Assembly: GCF_003205575.1 (NCBI RefSeq)
Contig: NZ_PYBW01000020.1
Coordinates: 1 to 55,607 of the forward strand
From: Streptomyces tateyamensis
GTDB lineage: Bacteria; Actinomycetota; Actinomycetes; Streptomycetales; Streptomycetaceae
Direction: 5' to 3'
DNA: 55,607 nucleotides
Position 1 is the stretch's first letter. Every line of letters starts with the position of its first letter. Below are positions 1 to 8,961 of this stretch, in pieces. Under the pieces are notes generated by a model. It worked only from the letters and a program-made list of their open reading frames with translations, made no database searches and was not told the DNA's origin. The translations under genes were made by a program, and so were the position numbers.

Positions 1-16
1 ATCTATCCCTGTAGTA

Positions 17-1330
17 CTAGACCTGTCCGCGCACCATGCGGATCAGACGGTCCAGCACCTGGCCGCCACTGGTCCGCAGGCCGTCGTGCTCCCACTCGTT
101 GGTCACCCAGGTCCGCAGCCCCCGCACCGCGTCGGCGGTAGCGAGCGAGTCAGCGGTGTCCACGTACATGTCGTCGTGGTAGACCGCCGCTGCTACCGGC
201 ACCTCGTTCGCCGCGAGCGCCTGCGGTGCGTACAGGTCGGGCCAGTCCGTGTGCGCCGCCAGCGCCTCGGCCGTCTCGCGCAGCGGTCGCAGCGCCGGGT
301 CGGTCTCGAACATCCAGGGGTAGATCATCTCCCCGGTGAAGCTGACCGGGCCGTCGCCCTTCAGCGCCAGTGCGGCGTCGAACTCCGGGAACTCCGCCCG
401 GACCCGCTGCGCCGCCCAGTCGGTCGGACCGCCGTCCACCGAGCGCTGCCCGTAGATGGACTCGTGCAGCACGGCGTAGAGCGGCCCGTCGGCGAAGGAG
501 AGCCGAGCCTGTGCGCCGCCCAAAAAGGTGTCGGACAGTTCGAGGCCGGAGGCGCCGCGGATCCAGGCGTCCTCCAACAGGTAGTGCAGGGTGTCCGAGC
601 CGGTGCCGGAGCCGAGCAGCAGCCCGAGCGCCTGGAACGCCTCGACGGTGAGCAGCCCGCCGCCCGGCAGCCGGGCGGGCCTCTCGGCCAAGTGCCCCGC
701 GACCTGCCGCACCGCTTCGACGTCCTGCGGGTAGCGCGCGTAGTGCGCCGCGTTCTTCCGGGCCACCCGAGGGTAGGCGACCCGGTAGACGTGCTCCGCG
801 CTGCTGCGCAGTCCGGGCAGCCCGCCCGTCACCAGCGCCTCTCGCACGCCCTGCGGCGCCAGCGAGAGGTAGGTGAGGGTGCAGAAGCCGCCGAAGCTCT
901 GCCCGAGCAGGGTCCACTTGCGGTGCTCGCCGAGCAACCGGCGGCGGATCAACTCCGCGTCCCGCACGATCGAGTCCGCCCGGAAGTGCGCCAGGTATGC
1001 GGCCTGCTCGACAGCACCGCCGCGCAGCGGCAGGCTCTGCCGGGTGGCCGGGGTCGACCGCCCGGTACCGCGCTGGTCCAGCAGCAGCACCCGGTAGTCG
1101 TCCAGCGCCCGGTCCAGCCAGGAGTCCCGTCCCAGCGGGCGGCCGGCCCGTCCGCCGGGGCCGCCCTGCAGGTAGAGCAGCCAGGGCAGCTCGTCCCGTT
1201 CCTTGCCGGCCGCCACCACCTCGCGGGCGTAGACCTCGATCTGCTCCCCCTGCGGCGCCGTGTGGTCGAGCGGCACCTGGAACTGATGGTCGGTCAGGAC
1301 GACGCCTGGCTGTCGGATCACGACGGACAT
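17..1330 (-). CDS. Alpha/beta hydrolase, S33 proline iminopeptidase-like
   Basis: Predicted cytoplasmic serine aminopeptidase of 437 aa, close to the usual ~430 aa of the actinobacterial S33 type that removes N-terminal proline. Visible signatures are the oxyanion-hole motif GGPGG (residues 56-60), the DQRGTGRS strand-turn (~85-92), and the nucleophile elbow GQSFGG with Ser145. A His lies near the C-terminus in EWEHDG. I chose the ATG at 1328-1330 because GAGGAG sits just upstream on the minus strand and family similarity begins there; the open frame continues upstream without family-like sequence. It is divergent from the debranching gene. Substrate specificity is inferred from the family only. 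Confidence 0.88.
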   Translation of the reverse strand: MSVVIRQPGVVLTDHQFQVPLDHTAPQGEQIEVYAREVVAAGKERDELPWLLYLQGGPGGRAGRPLGRDSWLDRALDDYRVLLLDQRGTGRSTPATRQSLPLRGGAVEQAAYLAHFRADSIVRDAELIRRRLLGEHRKWTLLGQSFGGFCTLTYLSLAPQGVREALVTGGLPGLRSSAEHVYRVAYPRVARKNAAHYARYPQDVEAVRQVAGHLAERPARLPGGGLLTVEAFQALGLLLGSGTGSDTLHYLLEDAWIRGASGLELSDTFLGGAQARLSFADGPLYAVLHESIYGQRSVDGGPTDWAAQRVRAEFPEFDAALALKGDGPVSFTGEMIYPWMFETDPALRPLRETAEALAAHTDWPDLYAPQALAANEVPVAAAVYHDDMYVDTADSLATADAVRGLRTWVTNEWEHDGLRTSGGQVLDRLIRMVRGQV

Positions 1331-1837
1331 CGGACTCCTCGGTCTGTGCGCGGCACGGTGGGTGTCCGTGCGCCATCTGCTGCGCCGAAGCCGGGCACGC
1401 CGCCCGCGCTGGCCACGGAATCCCGTCGGCGCCGACCTGGGCACTTCCCGGTGCGGGCGGTGCCACCCGGGCACCGTATCCTGGCGCTCGATGAGCGGCA
1501 GCGGCGCCGTCCATCCCCGCGGGGGCGAGGCCCGGCGGAGCGTCGGCGGGCAGCGACGGCAGCCACCTCGGTGGCGCCGACCGCGCCAACGCCGGTTCGC
1601 CGAGCCGTGGGGCGTGACCTGTGCCCAGTGCGCCGCGTTCACTGCGGGGAGCATCTGCGGCCACACTGCCGTGGGCGGCCCCCGTCCGTGGGGAAAGCTG
1701 CGCCGGGTGATCCGGTCTGGCCTACCGTGATCCTGGTGCCCCGCCAGGGAGCGCGCGGCCCAGCCCGCGCGCCTTGGAGACCACCGACGGCAGCCCCGCA
1801 CACGGGCCCGCGCTGCCGACCGACAGGAGGAGACCCG
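1331..1837. other. Divergent intergenic region, no gene seen
   Basis: About 500 bp between the divergent peptidase and debranching genes. Open frames cross it on both strands, but they are high-GC read-through without family-like sequence or a ribosome site at a sensible start. It presumably carries both promoters; I could not resolve convincing -35/-10 pairs. Confidence 0.5.
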
Positions 1838-3967
1838 GTGACGGCCAGCAGGCCACCGCAGACCGCGCTGCCGACCGAGACGGTGGGTGGCCCTCGCGCG
1901 GGCGTACAGCCCAGGCTCGACTCCCCGGCCGCCGGTCCCGGCCGACCTGCGACCCAGGCCCGCCGGTCGCCCGCCTCGACGCACACCGACGTGCTCTGCG
2001 TGAAGGCTCCGGCGATGGCTGCCTCCGGGGCCGACGGCCAACTGCGTGGTGACGGCTTGCACGGGTTCTTCCGCTCCGGGGTGCGCGTGGTCAGCCGCAT
2101 GGAGATCCGTCTCGGCGGCATCGAGCCGCTGGCGCTGCAGGGCGACCTCTCCTCGGCCGCGCAGGCACGATTCATCGGTGCGGTCCGCATTCCCGGCGAG
2201 CTCGACCCCGATCCGGCCCTGACGGTGGAGCGGCTGCGCCACGCGGACGGGGCGGAGAGCATCACCGTGCGCAACGCGGGTGCCCGGCCGGCCAGGATCC
2301 CGCTGGAGATCGCGCTCGGCACGGACCTGGGCAACCTCGCCGAGATCGGCGCCGGAGCGAGGCCGCCCGAGGTGCCGGCCCAGGTCCAGTCGGCCGGCCT
2401 GCGCTGGACCGGCCGCACCCACAACGCGACGGTCAGCGCCCGCCCTTCGCCGCACGCGGTTCTGGCCGGGGCCGGAGTGCTCCGCTGGGACTTGGAGCTG
2501 CAGCCCGGGGCGCGGTGGGCGGTGGACTTGAGGGTGGAGCTGGAGCCGTCGGCGGCTCCGCCGGTCCGCCCGCCGATCGGCCGCGGCGCGGGGGTCCCCG
2601 CGCCCTGGACGGACCTGCGGGTCCGCTGCGACGACCCGCGGGTCGAGCAGTTGCTGACCAGATCACTGGACGGGCTCGACGGCCTGCTGCTGGCCGACGC
2701 CGACCGGCCCATCGACCTCTACGCGGCCTCCGGTGCTCCGTGGCGCTTCGGCCTGACCCCCGCGGACGCGCTCTGGGCGGCGCGCTACACGCTGCCGCTG
2801 GGCACCCGGCTGGCGGCCGGCACCCTGCGGGCCCTCGCCCGCCGACAGCAGCCGGCCGGCGCGGGCAGCCAGGCCGAGGGGATCATTCCCGGGCCACTGC
2901 GCCACGGCGGCCCCGAGCTGCCGCCGATCTGCACGGCCACCGAGGCCACCCTGCTGTTCGTCACCGTGCTGGCGGAGGCCTGGCGCTGGGGTATGCCCGC
3001 CGGGGAGGTCGCCGAACTGCTGCCGGTCGCCGAACGGGCGCTGGCCGCGATGCGGGCCAATGCCGAGGGCGACTTGGTGGACGGCTTCGTCACCGACCTC
3101 GGTCGCACCGGCGAGGACCGCTCAGGACAGCCGCCCGCAGCGCGCTGCGAGGTGCAGGCCCAAGCCCACCGCGCCGCTCTGCACGGTGCCGAGCTGCTCG
3201 ACGCCTTCGGCCGCCCCGACGCGGCCGGCTGGCGCGAGTGGGCGGAGCAGTTGCGCGGTCGCTTCCGTGAGCGCTTCTGGGTCGACGACCTCTCCGGTGG
3301 GCGCCCTGCCGCCGCGCTGACCGTCGGCGGCCGACCGCTGGGCGCGCTGTCCTCCTCGGTGGGCCACCTCCTCGACCTGGGGCTCGCCGGTGCCGGTGCC
3401 GCGCTGCCCGGCCTGCTCGACCGGGAGCAGGAACGCCTGGTCGCCCACCGGCTGGTGGCCCCGGACATGGACTGCGGTTGGGGCCTGCGGACGCTGAGCG
3501 CCAAGTCGCCGCGGTTCAACCCGCTGGGTCACCGCAGCGGGGCGGTGCGGATCCACGAGACGGCGCTGGCTGTCTCCGGGCTGGCCGCGACCGGCTACGA
3601 GAACGAGGCCGAGGTCCTGCTGGAGGGCCTGCTCGCCGCTTCGGAGGCGTTTTCCGGGCGCCTGCCGGAGATGTTCGCCGGGGAGCAGCGGCTGCCGAAC
3701 TGCCCGCCGGTGCCCCACCCGTCCGCGTGCCGGCCGGCAGCCGCCTCGGCGGCCGCGCTGGCGCACACCCTGATCGCGCTGGCCGGCACCCGGCCGGACG
3801 TGCCGGCCAAGCGGGTCACCGTCCGCCCGGTGACCACCGCGCCGCTGGGCGAGTTGGAGCTGGCCGGCCTGCGGGTCGCGGGGGAGCCGTTCTCGGTGCG
3901 GGTCAGCCGGATCGGCGTGGCCGTGGTGGAGGAGGCCTCGCCGGAGCTGCTGCTGGGCAAGGACTGA
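1838..3967 (+). CDS. Glycogen debranching / amylo-alpha-1,6-glucosidase-like protein
   Basis: 709 aa protein of the actinobacterial glycogen-debranching family: an N-terminal beta-rich debranching domain (about residues 80-240), then an (alpha/alpha)6-barrel-like region (about 265-660) with motifs such as DLYAASGAPWRFGLTPAD and WGLRTLSAKSPRFNP. The role would be trimming alpha-1,6 branches or a related alpha-glucan. The GTG start at 1838 is supported by AGGAGG seven bases upstream. The first ~75 residues are Pro/Ala/Arg-rich and poorly folded-looking, so a later start cannot be excluded. No signal peptide is evident. Exact linkage specificity is inferred from the family. Confidence 0.8.
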   Translation: MTASRPPQTALPTETVGGPRAGVQPRLDSPAAGPGRPATQARRSPASTHTDVLCVKAPAMAASGADGQLRGDGLHGFFRSGVRVVSRMEIRLGGIEPLALQGDLSSAAQARFIGAVRIPGELDPDPALTVERLRHADGAESITVRNAGARPARIPLEIALGTDLGNLAEIGAGARPPEVPAQVQSAGLRWTGRTHNATVSARPSPHAVLAGAGVLRWDLELQPGARWAVDLRVELEPSAAPPVRPPIGRGAGVPAPWTDLRVRCDDPRVEQLLTRSLDGLDGLLLADADRPIDLYAASGAPWRFGLTPADALWAARYTLPLGTRLAAGTLRALARRQQPAGAGSQAEGIIPGPLRHGGPELPPICTATEATLLFVTVLAEAWRWGMPAGEVAELLPVAERALAAMRANAEGDLVDGFVTDLGRTGEDRSGQPPAARCEVQAQAHRAALHGAELLDAFGRPDAAGWREWAEQLRGRFRERFWVDDLSGGRPAAALTVGGRPLGALSSSVGHLLDLGLAGAGAALPGLLDREQERLVAHRLVAPDMDCGWGLRTLSAKSPRFNPLGHRSGAVRIHETALAVSGLAATGYENEAEVLLEGLLAASEAFSGRLPEMFAGEQRLPNCPPVPHPSACRPAAASAAALAHTLIALAGTRPDVPAKRVTVRPVTTAPLGELELAGLRVAGEPFSVRVSRIGVAVVEEASPELLLGKD

Positions 3968-4091
3968 GCGGCCGGCCAGACGCTGACCGAGCGCGGTCCA
4001 GGCGTTGGCGGGCGGCGCCCGGCCACGGGACCCGGTAGTCGAGCCGTGCCGGGAGCCCGAGCCGGGCGCAGTCCGGCTGACCCGGTGTTTA

Positions 4092-4113
4092 TCGTCAAAG
4101 AGACGACTATGAT
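4092..4113 (+). promoter_or_regulatory. Inverted repeat plus -10 of a predicted leaderless promoter for the Nudix regulator
   Basis: A perfect 5-bp dyad TCGTC-N5-GACGA (4092-4106) abuts a -10-like TATGAT (4108-4113). The ATG at 4121 follows after exactly seven bases. This geometry predicts a leaderless mRNA with an operator between -35 and -10, fitting autoregulation by the Nudix-winged-helix protein encoded immediately downstream. Confidence 0.5.
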
Positions 4114-4120
4114 CTACCCC

Positions 4121-4864
4121 ATGTCGCGCTATGACCCGTCGGCCTTTCCCCCCTTCGCAGTCACGGTCGACCTGGTACTGCTGACGGTTCGGGAGCACGA
4201 GCTCTGCGCGCTGCTGGTGCGCCGGGGCGAGCCGCCCTTCCAGGGGTACTGGGCGCTGCCGGGCGGCTTCGTCCGCCCTGGCGAGGGGCTGGGCGAGGCG
4301 GCCTCCCGTGAGTTGGCCGAGGAGACCGGCCTGCGGGCGCACGCGTCGCCGGGGCAGGTGATGGCCGGAGCCCACCTCGAGCAGCTGGCCACCTACGGGC
4401 ACCCGCAGCGCGACCCTCGGATGCGGGTGGTCAGCGTCGCGCACCTCGCACTGGCCCCCGACCTGCCCACGCCCAAGCCCGGTGGGGACGCCCGCGGCGC
4501 TCGCTGGGCTCCGGTGAGCGAACTGCTCGGGCCCGGTCGGACGGATCGCGAGCCGCTCGCCTTCGACCACGAGCTGATCCTCGCCGACGGGGTCGAGCGA
4601 GCCCGCTCCAAGATCGAGTACTCCGCGCTCGCCACCGCCTTCTGCCCCGAGGAGTTCACCGTGGGTGAGCTGCGGCGGGTCTACGAGGCGGTCTGGGGAG
4701 TGGTGCTGGACCCGCGGAACTTCCACCGCAAGGTCACCGGCACCCCCGGCTTCCTGGTGCCGTCCGGCGGCACCACGACCCGGCAGGGCGGCCGTCCCGC
4801 CCAGCTGTTCAAGGCCGGCGGCGCCACCGTGCTCAACCCGCCGATGCTGCGCCCGGAGTCCTGA
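4121..4864 (+). CDS. Nudix hydrolase with C-terminal winged helix (NrtR-like)
   Basis: 247 aa. A canonical Nudix box runs from Gly49 to Leu71 (G-x5-E-x7-REUxEExGU, with RELAEETGL). It is followed by a C-terminal ~90-residue winged-helix-like region with [15 protein letters not shown] and RNFHRKV, the arrangement of NrtR-type regulators. In that family the Nudix domain senses ADP-ribose or related nucleotides and the wing binds operators. Here no NAD-biosynthesis gene is adjacent, so the target may be its own promoter. I prefer ATG 4121 over ATG 4109 because the latter overlaps a -10-like hexamer. Whether the Nudix site still hydrolyses substrate cannot be read from sequence. Confidence 0.85.
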   Translation: MSRYDPSAFPPFAVTVDLVLLTVREHELCALLVRRGEPPFQGYWALPGGFVRPGEGLGEAASRELAEETGLRAHASPGQVMAGAHLEQLATYGHPQRDPRMRVVSVAHLALAPDLPTPKPGGDARGARWAPVSELLGPGRTDREPLAFDHELILADGVERARSKIEYSALATAFCPEEFTVGELRRVYEAVWGVVLDPRNFHRKVTGTPGFLVPSGGTTTRQGGRPAQLFKAGGATVLNPPMLRPES

Positions 4865-5047
4865 ACCGGCCCGCCGGCCCCGTCACTGCACCGCGTTCCG
4901 CTGCTGTCCCCTGATCGAGTGAGAGGGGCGGGCGAGTTGTCCGCATCGCGCAGGCCAATGCCCGAATTCTCCCGATGCTCCCCCTAGGGTGCTGAATCCG
5001 GGGCGGCCACGCCGCAGGGGCAGCCGAGCAGGTGGGAGCAGCCAGTG

Positions 5048-7000
5048 ATGATCCAGGCCAGCGGACTCACGAAGGTCTATCGCCGTGGCCGCCCGGCCCT
5101 GCTGGATCTCGGATTCGTCGTCAGACCGGGCACGGTGACGGTGCTGCTGGGCCCCGAGGGCGCCGGCAAGACCACGGCGCTCCGGTTGATGCTGGAGCTC
5201 GAGCAGGGGTCGGGCGTGACCCTGTTCGACGGTTCCACCTACCGGAAACTGCGTCAGCCCGAGCGGCAGGTGGGCGTGGTGCTGCCCAGCGCGTACCGCC
5301 GCGCCGGCAGCCCCGGGCGTACCGCGCGTTCGCACCTGCGGATGCTCGCCGCCGCCGTCGGCGTGCCTGTCCGCCGGGCCGAGGAACTGCTGGAGCAGAC
5401 CCGGCTCGCCACCGTCGCCGACCACCGGCTCCGGTCCTTCTCGCCCGGCATGACCTGCCGCCTCGAACTAGCCGCCGCACTGCTGGGCGACCCCGGCACG
5501 CTCCTCCTCGACGCGCCGACCGACGGCCAGTCACCCCGCAACGTGGAGTGGCTGCACGCGTTCGTCCGTGCCTTCGCCGCCGGCGGCGGATCGGTGCTGG
5601 TCACCACGCGCAGCCCGCAGGAGGCGGCCCAGCTCGGGGACCGCGTGGTGACCCTGGACGGCGGGCAGTTGCTCGCCGACCAGTCGCTCGCCGAGTTCCG
5701 GCGCACCCGGCTGCATCCCGAGGTCGCGGTCCGCGGCCCGCAGATGGCCCGACTCGCTGACCTGCTGATGGCCCAGGGCGCGACGGTTCGGCCCGACGGT
5801 GGTGCCGGCCTCGCCGTCAGCGGCCTGGGGCGCACCGAGATCGGTGAACTGGCGTACCGGAACGGCATCCTGCTGCACGAGCTGGCCGACCGGGTGGTCG
5901 AGCAGCCGGCGCCGCGTGCCCCGCGACCCGTCGTGCCACCGGCACCGGTCGCCCCGACGGTCCAACTGCGCCGGGTGACCCGGGCCACCGTGGGGGAGCA
6001 GGGCCTGACTGCCCGGCAGCCGGAGGCGGCCGCCGCCGGGGGAGGCGGGGGCACCAGGAGCACCCGGAGCACCGAGACGGCAGTGCGGGCGGCCGCAGTG
6101 GAGCAGGACGCGGCCGCAGCGGGCGCCGGCGCGGGGACAGCGGTCGTTGCGGCTGCCGTCGGCGAGGTGCACGCGGATCCACCGGCTGCGGTTCTGGAGG
6201 CGATCACGGTCCCGGTCACGGCTGGTGCGACGGTGGCCGTTGACGGGGTGTACGCCGCGGTGGTCCAGCAGGCCGAACAGGACGGGCCCGACGGTCACGC
6301 GGTCGGCAGGCCGGCCGGGGCGACGGCGCTGGCCGGCCCGGCTCGTCGGCCGGGGCAGGCGCTGCCGATGACCGACGGAGCGGTGGGCGGCGCGCAGCCC
6401 GCAGACTCTGCCGGAGCCGTGCCGGCGGCCGGCGAGGCCGGCCACGAGGGCCTCCCGGGGGCAGGCGTGACCGTACCGGCGCCGGCCGAACCCCTGGGCG
6501 ACCGGGCACCAGTCGGCGCCGCACTGATCAGCGTGCTGGAGTCCGGCCGAACGCTCGCGCCCGCCCGCACGTCCTCGTTCCTGGCCGAGCCCGCAACCGA
6601 CCCCGCAACCGACCCCGCAGCCGATCCCCGGCCGGCTCCCGCCGCGGCCGGAGCTCCCGGCACGACGCCGGTCGGCCTGCGCCCAGCAGAGCCCGCCCTC
6701 ACGGGGGCCGCAGGCGCTGCCCCCACGGGCGTTGCCGCCCCCGGGCCGGCCGTCCCGCCACCCGCCGAGGAGCGGTATCAGCAGGCCGAGCAGGTCCAGA
6801 TGCCGCTCGCCGGCCCTGCCCGCGACCGGCTCGCCGCCTTCCTCGGCGTTGCAGCCCTGCCGGACACCGCCGTGCCCGTGCCCCCGGCCCTCGCCGATGC
6901 CCCGGTCCTGACCAGCTTCCCCGCCGACGTCCCCACCCTGAACAGCTTCCCCGCCGATTCCCCGCAGCCCCTGACCGGGCCCGACCACTGGAACGGGTGA
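5048..7000 (+). CDS. ABC-type ATP-binding protein with degenerate active site and long Ala/Pro-rich tail
   Basis: 650 aa. Residues 1-215 are an ABC nucleotide-binding domain with an intact Walker A (GPEGAGKT, 35-42). The signature is FSPGM rather than LSGGQ-like. The Walker B segment reads TLLLDAPTDG, placing Ala156 where the catalytic Glu normally lies, and the switch region reads VTTRSPQEA, placing Arg188 where the H-loop His is expected. Residues ~290-650 are low-complexity Ala/Pro/Gly with short repeats (TDPATDPA; SFPAD twice). A GTG three bases earlier is an alternative start; GGAG at 5035-5038 suits either. The permease gene starts four bases after the stop, so the two probably form one exporter or a non-hydrolysing regulatory module. 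Confidence 0.8.
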   Translation: MIQASGLTKVYRRGRPALLDLGFVVRPGTVTVLLGPEGAGKTTALRLMLELEQGSGVTLFDGSTYRKLRQPERQVGVVLPSAYRRAGSPGRTARSHLRMLAAAVGVPVRRAEELLEQTRLATVADHRLRSFSPGMTCRLELAAALLGDPGTLLLDAPTDGQSPRNVEWLHAFVRAFAAGGGSVLVTTRSPQEAAQLGDRVVTLDGGQLLADQSLAEFRRTRLHPEVAVRGPQMARLADLLMAQGATVRPDGGAGLAVSGLGRTEIGELAYRNGILLHELADRVVEQPAPRAPRPVVPPAPVAPTVQLRRVTRATVGEQGLTARQPEAAAAGGGGGTRSTRSTETAVRAAAVEQDAAAAGAGAGTAVVAAAVGEVHADPPAAVLEAITVPVTAGATVAVDGVYAAVVQQAEQDGPDGHAVGRPAGATALAGPARRPGQALPMTDGAVGGAQPADSAGAVPAAGEAGHEGLPGAGVTVPAPAEPLGDRAPVGAALISVLESGRTLAPARTSSFLAEPATDPATDPAADPRPAPAAAGAPGTTPVGLRPAEPALTGAAGAAPTGVAAPGPAVPPPAEERYQQAEQVQMPLAGPARDRLAAFLGVAALPDTAVPVPPALADAPVLTSFPADVPTLNSFPADSPQPLTGPDHWNG

Positions 7001-7004
7001 CCCC

Positions 7005-7829
7005 GTGCGCGTACTCGCCTACGAAGGCCGTCGCCTCCTCGGCCTCCGCTCGACCTGGCTGATCCTGCTCACCGCCCTGGTCGCCCAGCTCGCCCTGACG
7101 GTGGCCCAGGCCCGCCGGCTCGCCCCGACCCCGCTGCCCGTGGCCGATGCCGTCCACCTGGTCAGCGCGGCCGTGCCGGTGCTCCCGGTCCCGCTCGCCG
7201 CCCTCGCGGTCGGCCTGCTGGGCGCTCTCGGGGTGGCACACGAAGTCCGCCACCCCGGCCTGACGGCCGCTCATGTCCGGTACGCGGCCCGGTTGCGCCT
7301 GCTGGTGGCCAAATCGGTCGTGCTCAGCGCGGTCGCCGCCGGCTTCGCCGTGCTGTCCCTGGTGGCGAACGCCCTGGCGATCCGGCTTACGGCCTCGTCC
7401 GGCGACGCGGTGTCCCGCTTCTTCGCACCGGGTGCCCTGCGCACCGATCCGCGTTCGGTGCCGGTGCTGCTCACCTTCACCGCGCTGGTGGTGGCCGCGG
7501 GCTGGGTGGCAATCCTGGCCACCGCCCTGACCCGCAGTGCCGTCGCCGGCGTGCTGCTGCTCTGTGCCCTGCCGACCCTGGTCGTCCTGGCAGCGGGCTC
7601 GGCGGCGCTGCGCGGACTGCCCGCCGCGGCACACCTGCGGACCCCGGGCTCGCCCTGGACGGCTTGGACCGGCCTGGCGGCCCTCGACATCGGCTCCGGC
7701 CGCGGCGGCCCGGCAGCCGCTGCCACCGTGCCCACCCACCTCGCACAGAGCCTGGCCACCCTGCTGCTGCCCACCGTGCTGCTGCTGGCGGCCTGCCTGC
7801 TGACCCAGCTCCGCCGCCGCTCCCTCTGA
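7005..7829 (+). CDS. ABC-2-type transporter permease
   Basis: 274 aa integral membrane protein with about six hydrophobic segments (first at residues ~15-35, last at ~245-268, TLLLPTVLLLAACLL), consistent with an ABC-2 permease. It begins at GTG 7005, four bases after the stop of the ATPase gene, which implies translational coupling and a shared complex. No substrate can be read from the sequence. S. coelicolor has an ABC pair in the same place upstream of whiH (from memory), so this is part of the conserved neighbourhood rather than an insertion. Confidence 0.8.
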   Translation: MRVLAYEGRRLLGLRSTWLILLTALVAQLALTVAQARRLAPTPLPVADAVHLVSAAVPVLPVPLAALAVGLLGALGVAHEVRHPGLTAAHVRYAARLRLLVAKSVVLSAVAAGFAVLSLVANALAIRLTASSGDAVSRFFAPGALRTDPRSVPVLLTFTALVVAAGWVAILATALTRSAVAGVLLLCALPTLVVLAAGSAALRGLPAAAHLRTPGSPWTAWTGLAALDIGSGRGGPAAAATVPTHLAQSLATLLLPTVLLLAACLLTQLRRRSL

Positions 7830-7985
7830 CCGTCCCTCACCTCCGCAGACCTCCGACCCTGCCCGACCTGATCTGCCGGCCCCGGGCTCCGGTGTCCGTG
7901 CCGCCCGGCCCACCCGGGCCACCCGTACCGGCCGGCCCGGCGCCGGCGAGCGATAACGCCCGTGCGGGAACGGCCATTTCTTCCT

Positions 7986-8041
7986 GATAAGAAGTCAATT
8001 ATCCAGCCATGGGCGATCACCCTTTCGTGTGCTTTTCACGA
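7986..8041 (+). promoter_or_regulatory. Candidate whiH operator region
   Basis: Within the AT-richer whiH upstream region two short dyads are visible: GATAA-N8-TTATC (7986-8003) and TCGTG-N7-CACGA (8025-8041). WhiH is a GntR-family regulator reported to act on its own promoter, so either dyad is a reasonable operator candidate. I did not find a convincing WhiG-type promoter at the expected spacing. Confidence 0.35.
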
Positions 8042-8082
8042 GAATCCTCAAGCCGCGCGCGCGGATCGCCGACAAAGGACCT

Positions 8083-8961
8083 GTGAGTACCCTTGCGCAC
8101 CCCGCCATGACCGTCGCCCGCACCGCCGAGGCCGCCGCGCCCGGCGCCGGCGAACTCGACCGTTTCTCCTACGCCGATCGGCCGACTCCACCCGTCCCCC
8201 GCTGGGAGGGGGCGGAGAGCGACCTCGCCAGGGTCGGCCGCAAGGCCACCAGCAGCCGCGGCCGCGGCCTGCACGGCCAGCTGGTCCAGCAGCTCGGCCA
8301 GATGATCGTCGCCGGAGATCTGGGCGCCGACCGCCCGCTGGTCCCGGAGGAGATCGGCCAGCGCTTCGAGGTGTCCCGGACCGTGGTCCGCGAGTCGCTG
8401 CGGGTGCTGGAGGCCAAGGGCCTGGTCAGCGCCCGTCCGAACGTCGGTACCCGGGTCCGCCCGGTCAGTGACTGGAACCTCCTCGACCCCGACATCATCG
8501 AGTGGCGTGCCTACGGCCCGCAGCGCGAGGAGCAGCGCCGGGAGCTGTTCGAGATGCGCTGGGCGATGGAGCCGCTGGGCGCCCGGCTGGCCGCCGGCCA
8601 CGGCCGCGAGGACATCCAGCAGCGGCTCGCCGAGATGACCGAGATCATGAGCCACGCGGCGGCGCAGGGTGACCTGATCACCTTCTCGCGCGCCGACGGC
8701 GAACTGCACTCGCTGGTCCTGCAGCTGGCCGGGAACCGGATGCTGGAGCACCTGACCGGGATCGTGAGTTCGGCGCTGCAGGTCAGCGGCGGCCCGGCGA
8801 CGGCCTGCGAGCGTCCCTCGGACGCCTCCGTGAGCATGCACACCCGGCTGGTGGACGCGATCGCCGCCGGTGACGGCGGAGCGGCCGAGGTGGCCATGCG
8901 CACCCTGCTCACGGTCCACCCGGACGTCGAGCACGCCGTGCCCGCCCCGCGGGAGCACTGA
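8083..8961 (+). CDS. whiH: Sporulation transcription factor WhiH (GntR/FadR family)
   Basis: 292 aa. An N-terminal GntR winged helix (about 63-127, with LVPEEIGQRFEVSRTVVRES) is followed by an all-helical FCD effector domain (about 145-275). The helix-turn-helix, NVGTRVRPVSDWNLLDPD and the AVPAPREH-like ending match what I recall of Streptomyces WhiH, and the gene sits directly upstream of hrdB as in S. coelicolor. WhiH acts in aerial hyphae at the onset of sporulation septation. The GTG at 8083 is chosen because AAAGGA lies five bases upstream; the open frame extends to 8029 without family similarity. The ligand of the FCD domain is unknown to me. Confidence 0.92.
   Translation: MSTLAHPAMTVARTAEAAAPGAGELDRFSYADRPTPPVPRWEGAESDLARVGRKATSSRGRGLHGQLVQQLGQMIVAGDLGADRPLVPEEIGQRFEVSRTVVRESLRVLEAKGLVSARPNVGTRVRPVSDWNLLDPDIIEWRAYGPQREEQRRELFEMRWAMEPLGARLAAGHGREDIQQRLAEMTEIMSHAAAQGDLITFSRADGELHSLVLQLAGNRMLEHLTGIVSSALQVSGGPATACERPSDASVSMHTRLVDAIAAGDGGAAEVAMRTLLTVHPDVEHAVPAPREH

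Noticed and set aside
7926..7990. WhiG-dependent promoter for whiH (GATAA at 7952 and 7986)
   Set aside because: The GATAA cores fit partly, but no TAAA lies 15 bases upstream of either.
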